Source: Spirodela intermedia
Lineage: Eukaryota > Streptophyta > Magnoliopsida > Alismatales > Araceae
Direction: 5' to 3'
Assembly (NCBI GenBank): GCA_902729315.2
Contig: LR746281.1
Location: forward strand, 625,001-689,000
Length of the DNA: 64,000 nt
Shown: positions 46,842 to 58,440 of the stretch, piece by piece
How positions within the stretch are numbered: the stretch's first letter is position 1
How the letters are laid out: each line of letters starts with the position of its first letter
Position numbers and translations under genes: made by a program
Notes under the pieces: generated by a model
The model's input: only the letters and a program-made list of their open reading frames with translations
The model's database searches: none
Told to the model about the DNA's origin: nothing

Positions 46842-48526
46842 TGACGTGACTTAGTCATTGTATAGTAAATCATGTAAATTTTAAAATTATCAAACTCGAA
46901 AATACTATTTTTCAAATATTTAGAAGTATTTTTGAAAAGATATATTAATTATAATTCAATAAAAATCTCACAAATAGTAGTAATTTTCCAAGTCGATCAC
47001 AAGGATGTAATATAATATTGGGTAATTTTTCAGAATTGTTCTCAAAGAATATGACTTTTTATGAATTTTATACTACAAAATGAAAAATAAAATATATTTA
47101 AAATTCACAAAAAAAAGAAATAAGGGTGTGGACGTCAAGATGACATCAGCGCTTGATGAATGCAAATCAGATAGAAATAGAGTTCCACTCTATGATTCTT
47201 ATGTAAGCGATTATAGACGATTTAATTAATCAAATTAAGATCTGTAAAAGTTTGAAGAATAGTAATTAAATGAAGTATAGCTTTGTAAATTTAAATCACA
47301 CAAATTATCACTAAATGAAGTAGAAATTAAGTTGAAAAGTAAGAAAACAAAGTTCCAATGTCGCGACGGTGGTGCGTCGGCGATGCACTAGAATCCTGAG
47401 CGTTATGGAGGATCGTCGTGCAGTGTCTATAGCCTCGAAGGCTCTCTTTGAACAAGGATGATGTGGATAATCTCTGGATCTCCTTGTGAAGTCTAGAGAT
47501 CAATGAAATGGGTCGTCAAATCGTCTCCGGTAGCTGTCACCTAGTGGAGTGGAAAAATGATGACTCTGCGAATCTCCGGCGGCTATCACCCAATAGAGAG
47601 GAGCTGAATGTAGATGATACGCATGTTAAGGAGCGTTATCCTCATGTCCGTGCAGTAAGAGAAGACTCTTCATCGCATCTGATACGCTCTTAGGAGGTGG
47701 TGACTCATCTCCCGGTGAATCGTCCTCTTTCCAACGATGGGTTATTTATCAATCAATCGGATATGATTTACTTGATGGATTCGCGATCCTTTTATCGTGA
47801 ATCGTTCAATAATTTTAATAACAATACTCTACGAATCGTGTTGACGAGATTTTTGTCAATGATTTAACGATTCTAGCAACTTAATCCTTTATCGATGATC
47901 TACAGGAAAGTCACAATAATCAGATAAAAATACGAGTTTTGATTTTGGGAGGATTCGAACCTGCATCGGTTGTCTACTTGCATGAGAGATATTGAAATAA
48001 GTATTTTAATGTCCTTATCAAGTGAAGTCATCATGGTATATCTTTGTTATAACGAAGGAATAGTTTAGATATTCAAATCTTCAAAACCTTTTGGGAGAAG
48101 GTGTGATGCGGGTTTAGTCACACATCGCTTATACGTCGAAGTTTTAGACGAATATATAGTAATATCACATCGCGTGTACGACCACTCCTTGCCTCACAAC
48201 TAGCTGACCACCAATGACGTGAAAGGGGAGTGGTGCACATGTGCCCCCATCAGTCCTTAGCCGCTTGAATTGACTTCGACTCAGGCCTAGATGGCTGGCG
48301 AGTCCCTCTATTTTTCTTTTTATTTCTTTTTCTTCATTTATCTCAAAAATAAGACTATAAAAATCATATAAATTCGTAGAAAATCACATAATTAGTTAAA
48401 AATTCACGTTAATCAACTGAAAGCCACTTTTCATAATTTAACATAAATATAAGTCTATTTATCATAAATTAAGGCTAAAAATATATTATTTACTAATTAT
48501 TAACTCATGATAATGAAGACTTATTA
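46842..48526 (+). mobile_element. Solo LTR A of the 1.6-1.7-kb family
   Basis: It starts TGACGTGACTTAGTC and ends GAAGACTTATTA (CA decayed to TA). Flanks are gtatc (46,837-46,841) and gtacc (48,527-48,531), a 4/5 duplication. It is homologous to B, C and D along its entire length. It splits the integrase of gypsy element 1 between the zinc finger and the core. The strand is given by the end that reads TGACGTGAC first. Confidence 0.82.
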
Positions 48527-49566
48527 GTACCTATGAATGGGCAGCAATTGTAAGAGGCATGCTGACTACAACGTCTTGTCTTATTCATTTGACAGGTCTT
48601 ATAGTTGGCGACGTAATCATAGATTGCTTTCTTCATCTCGACTCAAGCCATGTTCTAACTCATATGCTTGTATGTGTATAGAAACCCCAAGTATACTCCC
48701 ATTGTTGAGCCATGAAATTCATAAAGTAGCTTAGGAATGAATTGAGAGTTCTATGTAATTATCAACCATTCATAGTGAAAGAGATAACCATGTTTGTATG
48801 GTGTATTTAGGCCACTTCTCTAACTAGGTGACGAGTGATGTGTCTAGCCACTTCAATTAGTGCAAATCCTAGTTGTTGTATGTAATGGCATCGGGTCATT
48901 TGAACAAGGTGTTTGCCACCTTATTCTCGACATTGACATTGTAATGAACTTAAAATTGTAAGCTAATGATTTTGACGATCCACTTCTAATAATTTGAAAG
49001 GATCTATCACTAATCTAGAATAGACTTAAGGCTCATTTGGTAGTAGGTAATGCTTCCATTTGTAAGTAAGTAAGACAATAGTTATGAGTTCTCGCTCATA
49101 AACCATCTTCAATTGGTGTGGAGGTGAGAGAGCTTGGGTCTCCGGTGTTGCATGAGAACCGACATGATGCCGCAACTTGAAGCATCTAGTGCAAAAGGAA
49201 TGAAGAAATTGAGGAGAATGAGTACCTAAGTGGTTGTGAGGGCCTCATTGAGCTATTAGAATATAGTGTCTACTAGAATGTAGTACCTAAGCATCTTTCT
49301 TCAAGTCTACTAAAATGTAGGTGAATGGCCAAGCTATCATGTCATGATGCGGAATGAGTTGCCTATAGTAGCTTGTTAGATAGAAGAACCCCTAAAGCTG
49401 ATGGATTATTATGATTAGAGGCTGCTAGATGATTGTCTCGACTTTGTCAAGGTCAACATGGACGCACTCGAATGAAACCCATGGCTCATATATGTCATAT
49501 GGGCTTTTTTGAATCAACACTTCTTTTTGGATTGAGGTGCAAGATATTGATGTGGAGGATGGCAAG
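48527..49566 (-). pseudogene. Gypsy element 1 RNase H and integrase zinc finger
   Basis: On the minus strand, reading from 49,566 downward: the RT-RNase H connection, decayed RNase H ending in a VHYNVNVENKVANTL-like segment at about 48.9-48.97 kb, then the zinc-binding integrase N-terminus with KKAIYDYVANYKTCQMNK at about 48.6 kb. The order and spacing fit Ty3/gypsy pol. Many stops are present. Confidence 0.75.
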
Positions 49567-52495
49567 TGACGTGACCTAATTTTTGTATAATAAATCATAC
49601 AAATTTAAAATTTATAAAACTAGTAATGACCCATTTTTAGATCTTTAGAAATATTTTACGACAAATAAATTAATTATAATTTGATATATTTTTTAAAATA
49701 GTAAAAAAATTGAGATTAATCTCATGGATGTTAGATAATATTTGGTAATATTTCAGATTTTTTCTCAAAGAATATGAGTTTTTATGATCTTTAGACTAAA
49801 TAATGAATATAAATTATATTTAAAAATTCACAAAATAAAAAAAATCAACTACAGATGTCAAGATTATGTTAGCCTGGTGATTCTTCTGTAAATGATTAAT
49901 ATAATTTAATTGACTAAATTAAAATATGTAAAAGTCAAAAGACGTCATTGAATGAATAAAGTTTTTAAAATTTAAAATTATATAAAGTTTCACTAAATTA
50001 AGTAAGAAATAAGTTTAAAGTTGGAAAAATAGAGTTTGGTTTTGTGACAGCTATCGTCATAATTTTTATGTGTTTGAGAGGATTGTCATGTGATATTTAT
50101 GACTTCAAAAGCTCTCCTTGGACATAAATAATGTGGACAATCTCTATATCTTATTGGGAAGTCTAGAAATTAATGAAATGAGTCGACAAATCATCTTCGA
50201 TAGCTATCACCTTGACGTAGTAGAAAAATAATAACTTTTGGATCTCTAGTGGTGATAACATGTTGTTTATCATGTGAAAAGTGTAATAATTATTATATTC
50301 AAGAGCTTAAATTTTATGATCTAGTATGTTACATATTAAAAAATAAACATTTATTATTCATTAATTTGTTTCATGAATTTTAATATTTTAGAGTTTTTTT
50401 TGGAATTTTCTACTTCTTTTTACTATCATAATTGAATTTTTTTTAGTAATATGAGAGAATTTTAGTAATTTTAAATATCTTTTTATAATTTTTAGGAAGT
50501 CGATATATGCTTATATAGACAAGATTTGATCTGAAGATGATGCGACAGAATTAAGGGCTGAGGCACTGACATGCGTCATCACCAAATGAGGAGATCATAG
50601 GCCATTGAGAGTGTCTACATGATTGATAGTAAATGGAGCATACTTACTAAGGGTGCATCGGATCTCAACATTAAGGAAAATGTTACGGCTATGACAAGAC
50701 TTCAAAATCCAATGCTTAAGATCAGCCTAAGAGGAAACCGACACTCACCCCATCTTATTGTGGCCAAAAAGATGAAAAGACCCTCACTCACTCATAACCC
50801 TAGATTAGATGATCTTAGATGAACCAACTCACAAGAAGGCATATATCAGCCTTATACGTGTAATCTCGTACCTTCGTATAACCCTTACACATTTAAGCCA
50901 CCATTTAGAGGTGAAAACCTAACTTTGAATGCCCCAACATTTAGTTGGCTTGAATGAAACATCATTAAGGTTCTACATCAATTTGGATGTGTTTTAGGTT
51001 GATTTAAGTGTTGGTTCACAACTTACATTGTCAGAGAAGCATACTCAAAGAAGAAACTACTTGACCTTGGCAAAATATAGAGGCCCAAGGTAAGTTTCTC
51101 CAAGTGTGATGTGTTTTGCGTGTGAACAACCATCTAGGTATTCGTAGCTTTGAAATAAATAGAGTTACACTTTTGATTTCATATTATGATTCTTTCATGA
51201 GTATTTCTCTTCTCAATCTTTACCCGCATAGTCAAATTTCTATTTCCCTCTTTTTTTTATGGTAAATATTCTTCTTATTTACCGTTGCCTCTTCTTCTTA
51301 GCCTTCATCTCATTTTAATAGATTAATTAAATAGAATACTAGTTAACTATTGCTCAATTCTCATTCCATATGGATTGACCTCAAACTTACCACAATACTC
51401 ACTTGTTTTAGTATTTTAATTACGTAAATTCAGGATTCTAAATATTTCTGGTCAACTCATTTCAAAGCATTTCAACGACCTTTGATTTTGTTTTATCAAA
51501 CAATTGTCACTCGACAGAGATAAGTTAGATGGAGGTGAGGTACGTCTTAAGGAGCTTCATCGTTAAGTTTGCACAATAAGATAATGTCTTCATCGCATCT
51601 AGTATGCTCTTAGGAGGTGATGAGTCATTTTTTGACATATCATTCTCTTTTTGACAATGACTCATTCATCGATCAATAAGAGATTATTACTTCAATTGAT
51701 TCATGATCTTTTTATCTATAATTATTTGACAATTAGATACTCTGCAAATCACATTGACAATATTTTCGTTGATGATTGAGCAATTTTGACAACTTAATAT
51801 TGAATAATGCTCTATGGAAAAATTATGATTTAATAAAATAAAAATAAAAATTTCAGCTATATTAGGATTTGAACCCTCACGGGTCATTTATTTGTATGAG
51901 AGAGAGTTAAATAAGTACACAAATACCATTGTCATATGAGGTCATAAAAGTATCTCCATCTTATATGATAAGGGTAATTTAGATATTAAAATTATCGAAA
52001 ACCTATTAGTGAGTAATAACACGAGTTTAGTCCCACATCAATTATTTTTCAAGTTTTGAGATGAATATATCTATGGTTAATATAGTCCTTTCACATGTGT
52101 ACGACCACTCTTTGCCCTATGTACGATTGATCATCGATGATGTGGAATAAGATTGACGCACACATGTTCCATCTACTATTTCTTAGCCACTTGAGCCCCC
52201 TACTCGTGGCTTTGTCCTACAATGCTTCTGACCTAGTTGCACGTCTAGTTAGCCAATGGGTTCCTCCTTTTTTAATATGTATTTATTCTATTTTATTTCT
52301 CTTTACTTTATTTTAAAACATGAGTGTAAAAATTATATAAAATGAAATAAAATCACACAATCAATCAAAAATTCATATTAACTAACTAAAAATCATTCTT
52401 CTCAATCTAACATAAATATAAGTATATTTATCATGAATTAAGTCTTAAAATATATTATTAATAAATTATTAACTCATGATAAGGAAGAATTATTT
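49567..52495 (+). mobile_element. Solo LTR B of the same family, itself interrupted
   Basis: It starts TGACGTGACC and ends near 52,495. Flanks are gcaag (49,562-49,566) and acaag (52,496-52,500), a 4/5 duplication. Its two halves (49,567-50,252 and 51,503-52,495) align with A, C and D; the middle has no counterpart in them. It lies between reverse transcriptase and RNase H of gypsy element 1. It has lost most CpG sites compared with C. Confidence 0.8.
50253..51502. mobile_element. Insertion G inside solo LTR B
   Basis: About 1.25 kb that is absent from A, C and D. Possible ends are TGATAACATG and CAAACA; the flanks agtgg and attgt agree only at 3 of 5 bases, so the exact ends are uncertain. 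The 67-residue open frame at 50,619-50,822 matches nothing I know. It looks LTR-like but the family is not identified. Confidence 0.5.
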
Positions 52496-52500
52496 ACAAG

Positions 52501-52847
52501 CATATGCCTCATGTGCTCTTTGTATTCCTCTAGACTTGAGTGGTAGATCAAGATATCATTGAATAGAATGAGAACAAAACTACAAAGGTAACTGGTGAAG
52601 GTCTAGTTAATTAAAGTTTGAAAGGTGGGTGGTGCATTAGAGAACTCAAACGACATGACCAACAACTCAATGACCATTATATATGCAAAATGTCATCTTG
52701 GGGATGTCTTCACTCTTAATATTTATATGGTGGCAGCCCGAGCATAAGTTCTACTTGAGAAAGTCATAGTACTATGAAGTTTGTCTAGAACCTTTTTCAA
52801 TAAGGATATAGAAAACTTATAAGACATGCTACTCTATTGAGGGTGTG
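52501..52847 (-). pseudogene. Gypsy element 1 reverse transcriptase, downstream part
   Basis: The minus strand encodes, with frame breaks, KVLDKLHST, DIPKMTF, VMSFEFSNAPPTFQ and VLILFNDILIY. These are RT motifs including the catalytic D-D region (FNDILIY, with the first Asp changed to Asn). It continues from the part beyond solo LTR C. Confidence 0.82.
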
Positions 52848-52852
52848 GTAGT

Positions 52853-54459
52853 TGATAAGTCTTCATTATCATGAGTTAATAATTAGTAAATAATATAGTT
52901 TTAGCCTTAACTCGTGATAAATAGACTTATATTTGTGTTAAAGTGTGAAAAGTGGTTTCCAGTTGATTAATGTGATTTTTTTGGGTAATTATGTGATTTT
53001 ATATGAATTTATATGATTTTTACAGTCTTACTTTTGAGATAAATGAAGAAAAAGAAATAAAATATTGCAAAATGAGGTGACCCGCCGGCCAACCGGGCCC
53101 GCAAGCGGGTCGGAAGCGCAATCGGGGAGTAGCCGCGAGCAAGGGCTTGAGCGGCTTGAACCGATGATGTGAGCACGTGTGCGCCACTCCCCTTCCACGT
53201 CACCGATGGCCAGCCGGCTGTGGGGCAAGGAGTGGTCGTACACGTGCGCTTGATCAGGAATGTAACATTACTATATATTTGCCCAAAAAATCGACGCACA
53301 ATCGATGTGGGACTAAACTCGCGTCACACCTTCCTCAGAAGGGGCGGACAACTGGTGCGGGTTCGAGTCCTTCTAGAGTCAAAAGTCATATATTTTTATC
53401 TGATTATCACGACTTTCCTACAAATCGCCGGTGAAGGATTAAGCAACGAGAATCACTGGATCATTGGCGAAAATCTCATCAACGCGATTTGCAGAGCATT
53501 GCTACTAAAATTGTTGAATGATTCGCGATAAAAAGATCGCGAATCTATCGAGTAAATCATCTCCGATTGATCGACGAACAAGCCGTCGTCAGGAAGAGGA
53601 CGATCCGCCGGGAGACGAGTCGCCACCTCTTGAGAGCGTACCAAATGCGATGAAGAGCCTCATCTTGCTGCGCGGACATGAGGATGAAGCTCCTTGACAC
53701 GCGCCCCACCTCCATCCAGCTCCTCTCCATCGGGTGACAGCCACCAGAGAGCCGTAAAGTCACCATTTTTTCGCTCCGCCGGGTGACAACCGCCGGAGAC
53801 GATTTGACGACCCATTTCATTAATCTCTAGACTTCGCAAGAAGATCTAGAGATTGCCCACATCGTCCTTGTCCAAGGAGAGCCTTCGAGGCCGTGGACAC
53901 TGCACGATGATCCTCCCGAACACTCAGAATTCCGGTGCATCACCGACGCATCGTCGCCGCGATGCCGGAACTCTGTTTTCCTGCTTTCAACTTAATTTAT
54001 GCTTCATTTAGTGATACTTTGTGTGATTTTAATTTACCAAAATATACTTTGTTCAATTACGATTCTTCCGGCTTTTACAGATCTTAATTTGATTAATTAA
54101 ATCATCTATAATCGTTTACGTAAAAATCGTCGGGTGGAACAGATTCGCGTTCGCCAGGCGCTGACGTCATCCTGACGTCTGCACCCTTATTTTCTTTTTT
54201 CACAAATTTTAAATATATTTCCTTTTCATTTCCTTTTCATATAAAATAGTATTCTCAGAAGAAAATTCTGAATAATTACCAGATATTATATTACATCCCT
54301 GTGATTGACTTGGAAAATTATCGCTATTTTTGGAAGTTTTATTGAATTATAATTGATATATTTGTTCATAAATACTTCTAAATATCTGAAAAATCATATT
54401 TTTTAGTTTTATAAATTTTATATTTGCATGATTTAATATACAACGACTGAGTCACGTCA
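52853..54459 (-). mobile_element. Solo LTR C of the same family, inverted, with a perfect target duplication
   Basis: This 1,607-base unit begins TGATAAGTC and ends CACGTCA on the plus strand and is the reverse complement of the A/B/D family. It is flanked on both sides by gtagt (52,848-52,852 and 54,460-54,464), a perfect 5-bp duplication. It interrupts the reverse transcriptase just after its VDY motif, and the RT reading resumes on the other side. It keeps most CpG sites, so it is the best-preserved member. Its open frames (up to 120 codons) match no protein. Confidence 0.9.
53360..53370 (+). promoter_or_regulatory. Pol III B-box-like motif conserved in the solo-LTR family
   Basis: GGTTCGAGTCC in C fits the B-box consensus GGTTCGANTCC. 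The corresponding sites are 47,951-47,961 in A and 61,064-61,074 in D (exact consensus on the minus strand) and a one-base-off version at 51,865-51,875 in B. Function is not shown. Confidence 0.5.
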
Positions 54460-54464
54460 GTAGT

Positions 54465-55568
54465 CTACGTAAAAATGTCATAATTTATTCTTCTTATTCA
54501 TCAATAGAGTTAGAATGGGTTTGTGCTAGTCAAGTGTAGGATGATTTAGATGGTGAGTATTTTATGATTTAGTTTCTTCAATTCTATTTTCTAAAAATGA
54601 GAGTATTTGAAGGGTCTACTATTGACGGATTCCACATCGAGCTCTCTAGTGAGATCACATGATCAACTTCATAGACTAGAGGCAATTCATTTTCTAGGTC
54701 AAAGATAGTCGGAGACTTTTGTCAAATGTAGTTTTTGAAACCTACATCGGTGGCTGCCTCTAGTTGATGATCCATTTGAAAGAGTTTAATGACTAAATTA
54801 TTGGTTATAAAGATCTTGGACAGCTCTTTGGAGGAATTGTTACTCTTGATTTAACTATGAATAAAATTGTGTATTAGTTGAAGTCCACCACTTTTTCTCT
54901 TAGCATCTACATCAACATTGGCTAGTGGAAGAAAGAATCAAGAGGTCATCCTATATCGTCAATATCTATAACTCAATTGTTGTGGCTTGATAGGGGGTGG
55001 TGTTGGAAATCACCTTAAACTAACATGTTTGTGTCACTTGAAGGTTTAGTTCGAGTGCCTTCTTGGAAACAAAGTTGTGGATGGTGTTGATGTTGATTAG
55101 GATGAAGATTTATTGATTCTAAATAATTATTTTGAACTTTAGAGCTTTGGCTGACCCATTGTCATCAAGAGACTAGAGAGAGACATCCAAGTTGGTCAAT
55201 GCTTTTGTTTGGTAACTATGTCAACCAACAAAGTCACTTCATTGTTGGATGGTTATTCTTCTTCTTCTATGATCATGATTTGGAGCTCTCAACTACAATA
55301 GGGTATCGAGATGTACATCTTATTACATGAGAAACATAAACTCTAAACATATTTGCATTGTATCTCCAAGATAGTCAACTACATGCATTAGTATTGAGGC
55401 AATGGTGGTGCATCGAATAAATCTTGAACGGAGGCCTCTTTCTCCATCTTACAATGTGATCAAACTCTACAATTGTTAGTAGATCAGCCTCAAAAACTTT
55501 CATAGAGTTTTTGAAGTCACTCATGATCAATAGCTTCATTTCGACCTTTTAGGTAGTGCACATGATGT
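54465..55568 (-). pseudogene. Gypsy element 1 reverse transcriptase start, protease and gag end
   Basis: At 54.47-54.56 kb the minus strand encodes the start of the RT domain (KPILTLLMNKKNK followed by FYVDY). Further right a HNFVSKKA-like stretch near 55.07 kb resembles the gypsy aspartic protease loop region. The remainder is decayed gag. Several stops and shifts are present. Confidence 0.65.
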
Positions 55569-57250
55569 TGATGCGCCCAGAGTTGTCGTTAATTTAAGTA
55601 CTTAAACTTAATATTTATAACTAAAAACTCAAATAAGCTCTCTATAACTATAGGGATTTTAGGTCAATTCTTAGGAAAATTAGAAAGTTGAAAATAGCAT
55701 TATTTAACTCTAAATGTTAAGAAAATCTTAGAATATATAGATGACTAACTCTAATTTAATATGTTTAAAAATTATCTCATAATAATATGTCATTCTCTGA
55801 GCAACAATATTATTAGAGGTCAAAATTAGAAATCAAGTAAGAAAATTAGAGAAATCAATAATGGTAAAATCTGGAAACCTAACCTAAACTTATTCTAAAA
55901 TCACAAAAAAATTACAGAAGATAAAAAAATTAACTTTGCTATGTTTTCTCAAATACATTAACCTAATTCCATGTGGCGCTTGTGAAATCGAATTCGTTTC
56001 AAAGAATGGTGGAAAATATAGAAATTTTAGGAAATGATATTTGTAAAATCTAAAAACTTATATTATACATTTGATAAAATTTTGAAACAATTACATAAGA
56101 TAATAAACTAATTATGCTAAGTTTTTCCAAAATATCTTGACTTAATTCTATGTGAAACTTGTGAAATCAGATTCGATCCAAGGAAAGGTCAAAATACAAA
56201 ACCCAAAAAATAATTTTTGATAATTTATTGATGATTTTGTCACCAAATCACCAAAACATGATCGTTCAAGGAGATAAAATATTTATTAGATTGATAAAGA
56301 AGTAAGGTATTCAAGAAAAATCATAAATCTAAGAGAAACTACACGTTTGAATATAAATATCATTTTCTACCTAGAAAATGATTTTCGACTATATGCTTGA
56401 TAATTGTGTCACCAAATCATCAAAATATGATTGTTTGAAGAGATAAAATATTCATTGGATTCGTAAGAAAGTAAGATATTTGAGAAAAGTTATAAACCTA
56501 AAAGAAATTGCACAAGTCAATACAGATTTCCCTTCTCTTGCCTTGGTGTCACCATCAAGACGTGAGAAGGGATAGAAAAGAATAACTCGTTAGAAGTTCA
56601 ATAAATGTCATCTATTAAATGATATTCGTCATCTATAAAATAGAAGGGGGTTTAAAGAGTTAAGTAAAGAGAGAAAAAGGTGGAGAGCTCATTCTTGCAA
56701 CCTTGAGGTCTCCGTTATATATCTCACCTAGCCGCCACCTCTTGTTTGAGTGTGAAAAAAAAAATCCATTTTCATTTGCCCTCTCTTAGGTTTATATACC
56801 CACACCCATTTAGGCCTTCTTTCTCCATCTTTTGCTTGGTCTGATTGAGTCCAATCTTTTGGGAGCTATGTTTAATTTTTTTTTATTCCTCAATTTATTC
56901 TTTCTCATGTTTAGAGTCTTTGAGCCTTGACATTCCATGTTAATTCTTCTCACTTCAATAAATTTGAAAATTCATCTCCTTAGAATAAAATTTCAAAATT
57001 TTAAATCCTTATTTCTGATAAATTTAGGCACATTCTCAAGGTGATAAACTTTGGAAAAAGGTTAGAAAATGTTAGTAATTAAATCTATAACTTGTATGAT
57101 GCAAATATAGTTGTTTAAAGTCATTTATATATATCTCTTGACTTTTGCTCTAATATGATGAGATATAATAATTTATGCTTATTATGATTTATTAATGTAA
57201 AATCCAAAGATAAAATTAATGAATTGTTAGTGATAAATAAATATTTATCA
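55569..57250. mobile_element. LTR-like insertion E
   Basis: This 1,682-base AT-rich unit begins TGATGCGCCCAGAG and ends ATTTATCA. It is flanked by gatgt (55,564-55,568) and gatgc (57,251-57,255), a 4/5 duplication, and interrupts the gag region of gypsy element 1. Its sequence differs from the A-D family. An internal segment with an accaaatcaccaaaacatgat-type phrase occurs twice (about 56.24 and 56.41 kb). Confidence 0.68.
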
Positions 57251-58064
57251 GATGCCCCTCATGCTCATGGGCTTAAGGAGGAAAACGTCAGCCCGAATAT
57301 CCTTTCATAAGCCTTTGAGGAATGTATTTTCTAAGATATTTTCTAGAAGATCATCAAGGATGACCACCTTCAACTCAATACCCCATGACTATGCCCCATT
57401 ATTTTATGTTGATAAAGTATTAGCTAAGAGCTCCATAGTGATTGGGCTAAAATGCTCTAAAAATTACTAGTGAAAATCTTCATATTTGTAGAAAGACTCA
57501 TAAATGTTCATTCACTTGAACCACACAAATACACTCCCTTTGAGATTGAGACATGTCATGGAGAGTTTATCTCTTGAGGAAAGTTTGCACATGTTGATAT
57601 AAAGTTTTGCATAGAACACCCAGCCTTCTAAGTCATGCTCATCGAACAAAGGCATTTTTAGTTTGTGTATGTGATGCTAGCATTCCCTTTGATTTTGTGG
57701 AAATCAGAATGCTCGCATAGGTGGAGATATTCTACCTAGTGTTGGGTTTATCCAATCGTAAAGTTCACATCATTATTATTCGCATGAATGTGGCTGGTTT
57801 CTCTCCATCCCTAATAGGATAGAGAAAGGGCATAATTGCTGGTTCGTGGCATAGCCTCTAGTCTTTGAGAAGGACGGTATTGTATGTCAAAACTTTGAGT
57901 AATATATTATAGTTGCTATTTGATGGCTGCCATGCTGATGTGATTTGACTTATCATTGTCAAGGAGATACACAACTCTTTTAGGTCTGCAGGAAAGTCTA
58001 TGTTGAGTTTTTCCTATTACTTTTCGACAAGCTTGATCTAAGTATCGTTGATTTTCAGAGGCAT
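57251..58064 (-). pseudogene. Gypsy element 1 gag, N-terminal part
   Basis: An ATG at 58,064 (complement) follows the primer-binding-site remnant by seven bases, the usual position for gypsy gag. The downstream frame is interrupted early and the protein is not conserved enough to recognise motifs. Confidence 0.5.
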
Positions 58065-58070
58065 AATGGT

Positions 58071-58083
58071 GCTCTAATATTAA
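58071..58083 (-). mobile_element. Primer binding site remnant of gypsy element 1
   Basis: The minus strand reads TAATATTAGAGC two or three bases after the LTR end. It matches 9 of 12 bases of TGGTATCAGAGC, the plant site complementary to initiator tRNA-Met. Confidence 0.6.
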
Positions 58084-58085
58084 TT

Positions 58086-58435
58086 TGATAGAGTCCCCCT
58101 TCTATGGACTGTGGTTGGTCAGTTGATGAGATCCCATCAAAGGAGTTAAGACAAGAAGGGGAATTATCTACAAAATACAATATGTCTATTGAGTTCAGTC
58201 TTGTAAACATGGACCACGTTGACAAGTACAAAATAAAACATATGAAAATTGGAAAGAAAATAATAAAAAGATTCTAACATAGAGAAGCATGAGATAAGGG
58301 GGAAAGGCACCAGACCTCCCAAATTTTGGTGCAGCCAATGTGAGATGGTTAATCTACATCTCTTATTAGAGTTCACTCAGTTTCTCTTCTTATGAGGATG
58401 TGACGGGCTTCCTAGTAGCCCATCAAGGTATCCAA
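58086..58435 (-). repeat. 5' LTR of gypsy element 1
   Basis: It aligns with 43,516-43,850 across its length and lies next to the primer-binding-site remnant, which marks it as the 5' LTR on the minus strand. The many differences between the two LTRs show that the insertion is old. Confidence 0.8.
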
Positions 58436-58440
58436 TAACT

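Larger units (their letters stand above)
43516..58435 (-). mobile_element. Gypsy element 1: near-complete minus-strand Ty3/gypsy element with five nested insertions
   Basis: Two similar LTRs (43,516-43,850 and 58,086-58,435) begin TG and end CA and are flanked by gggta (43,511-43,515) and aggta (58,436-58,440), a 4/5 target duplication. Reading the minus strand from the right: a degenerate tRNA-Met primer site (58,071-58,083), gag from ATG 58,064, protease traces, reverse transcriptase, RNase H, integrase zinc finger and core, and a polypurine tract (43,851-43,866) next to the left LTR. Removing the five insertions and their duplications leaves about 4.9 kb, a normal gypsy size. All coding frames carry stops, so it is dead. 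Confidence 0.85.

Noticed and set aside
53169-53531. 120-codon frame in solo LTR C
   Set aside because: It falls wholly inside the repeat unit, is broken in copies A, B and D and has no domain.
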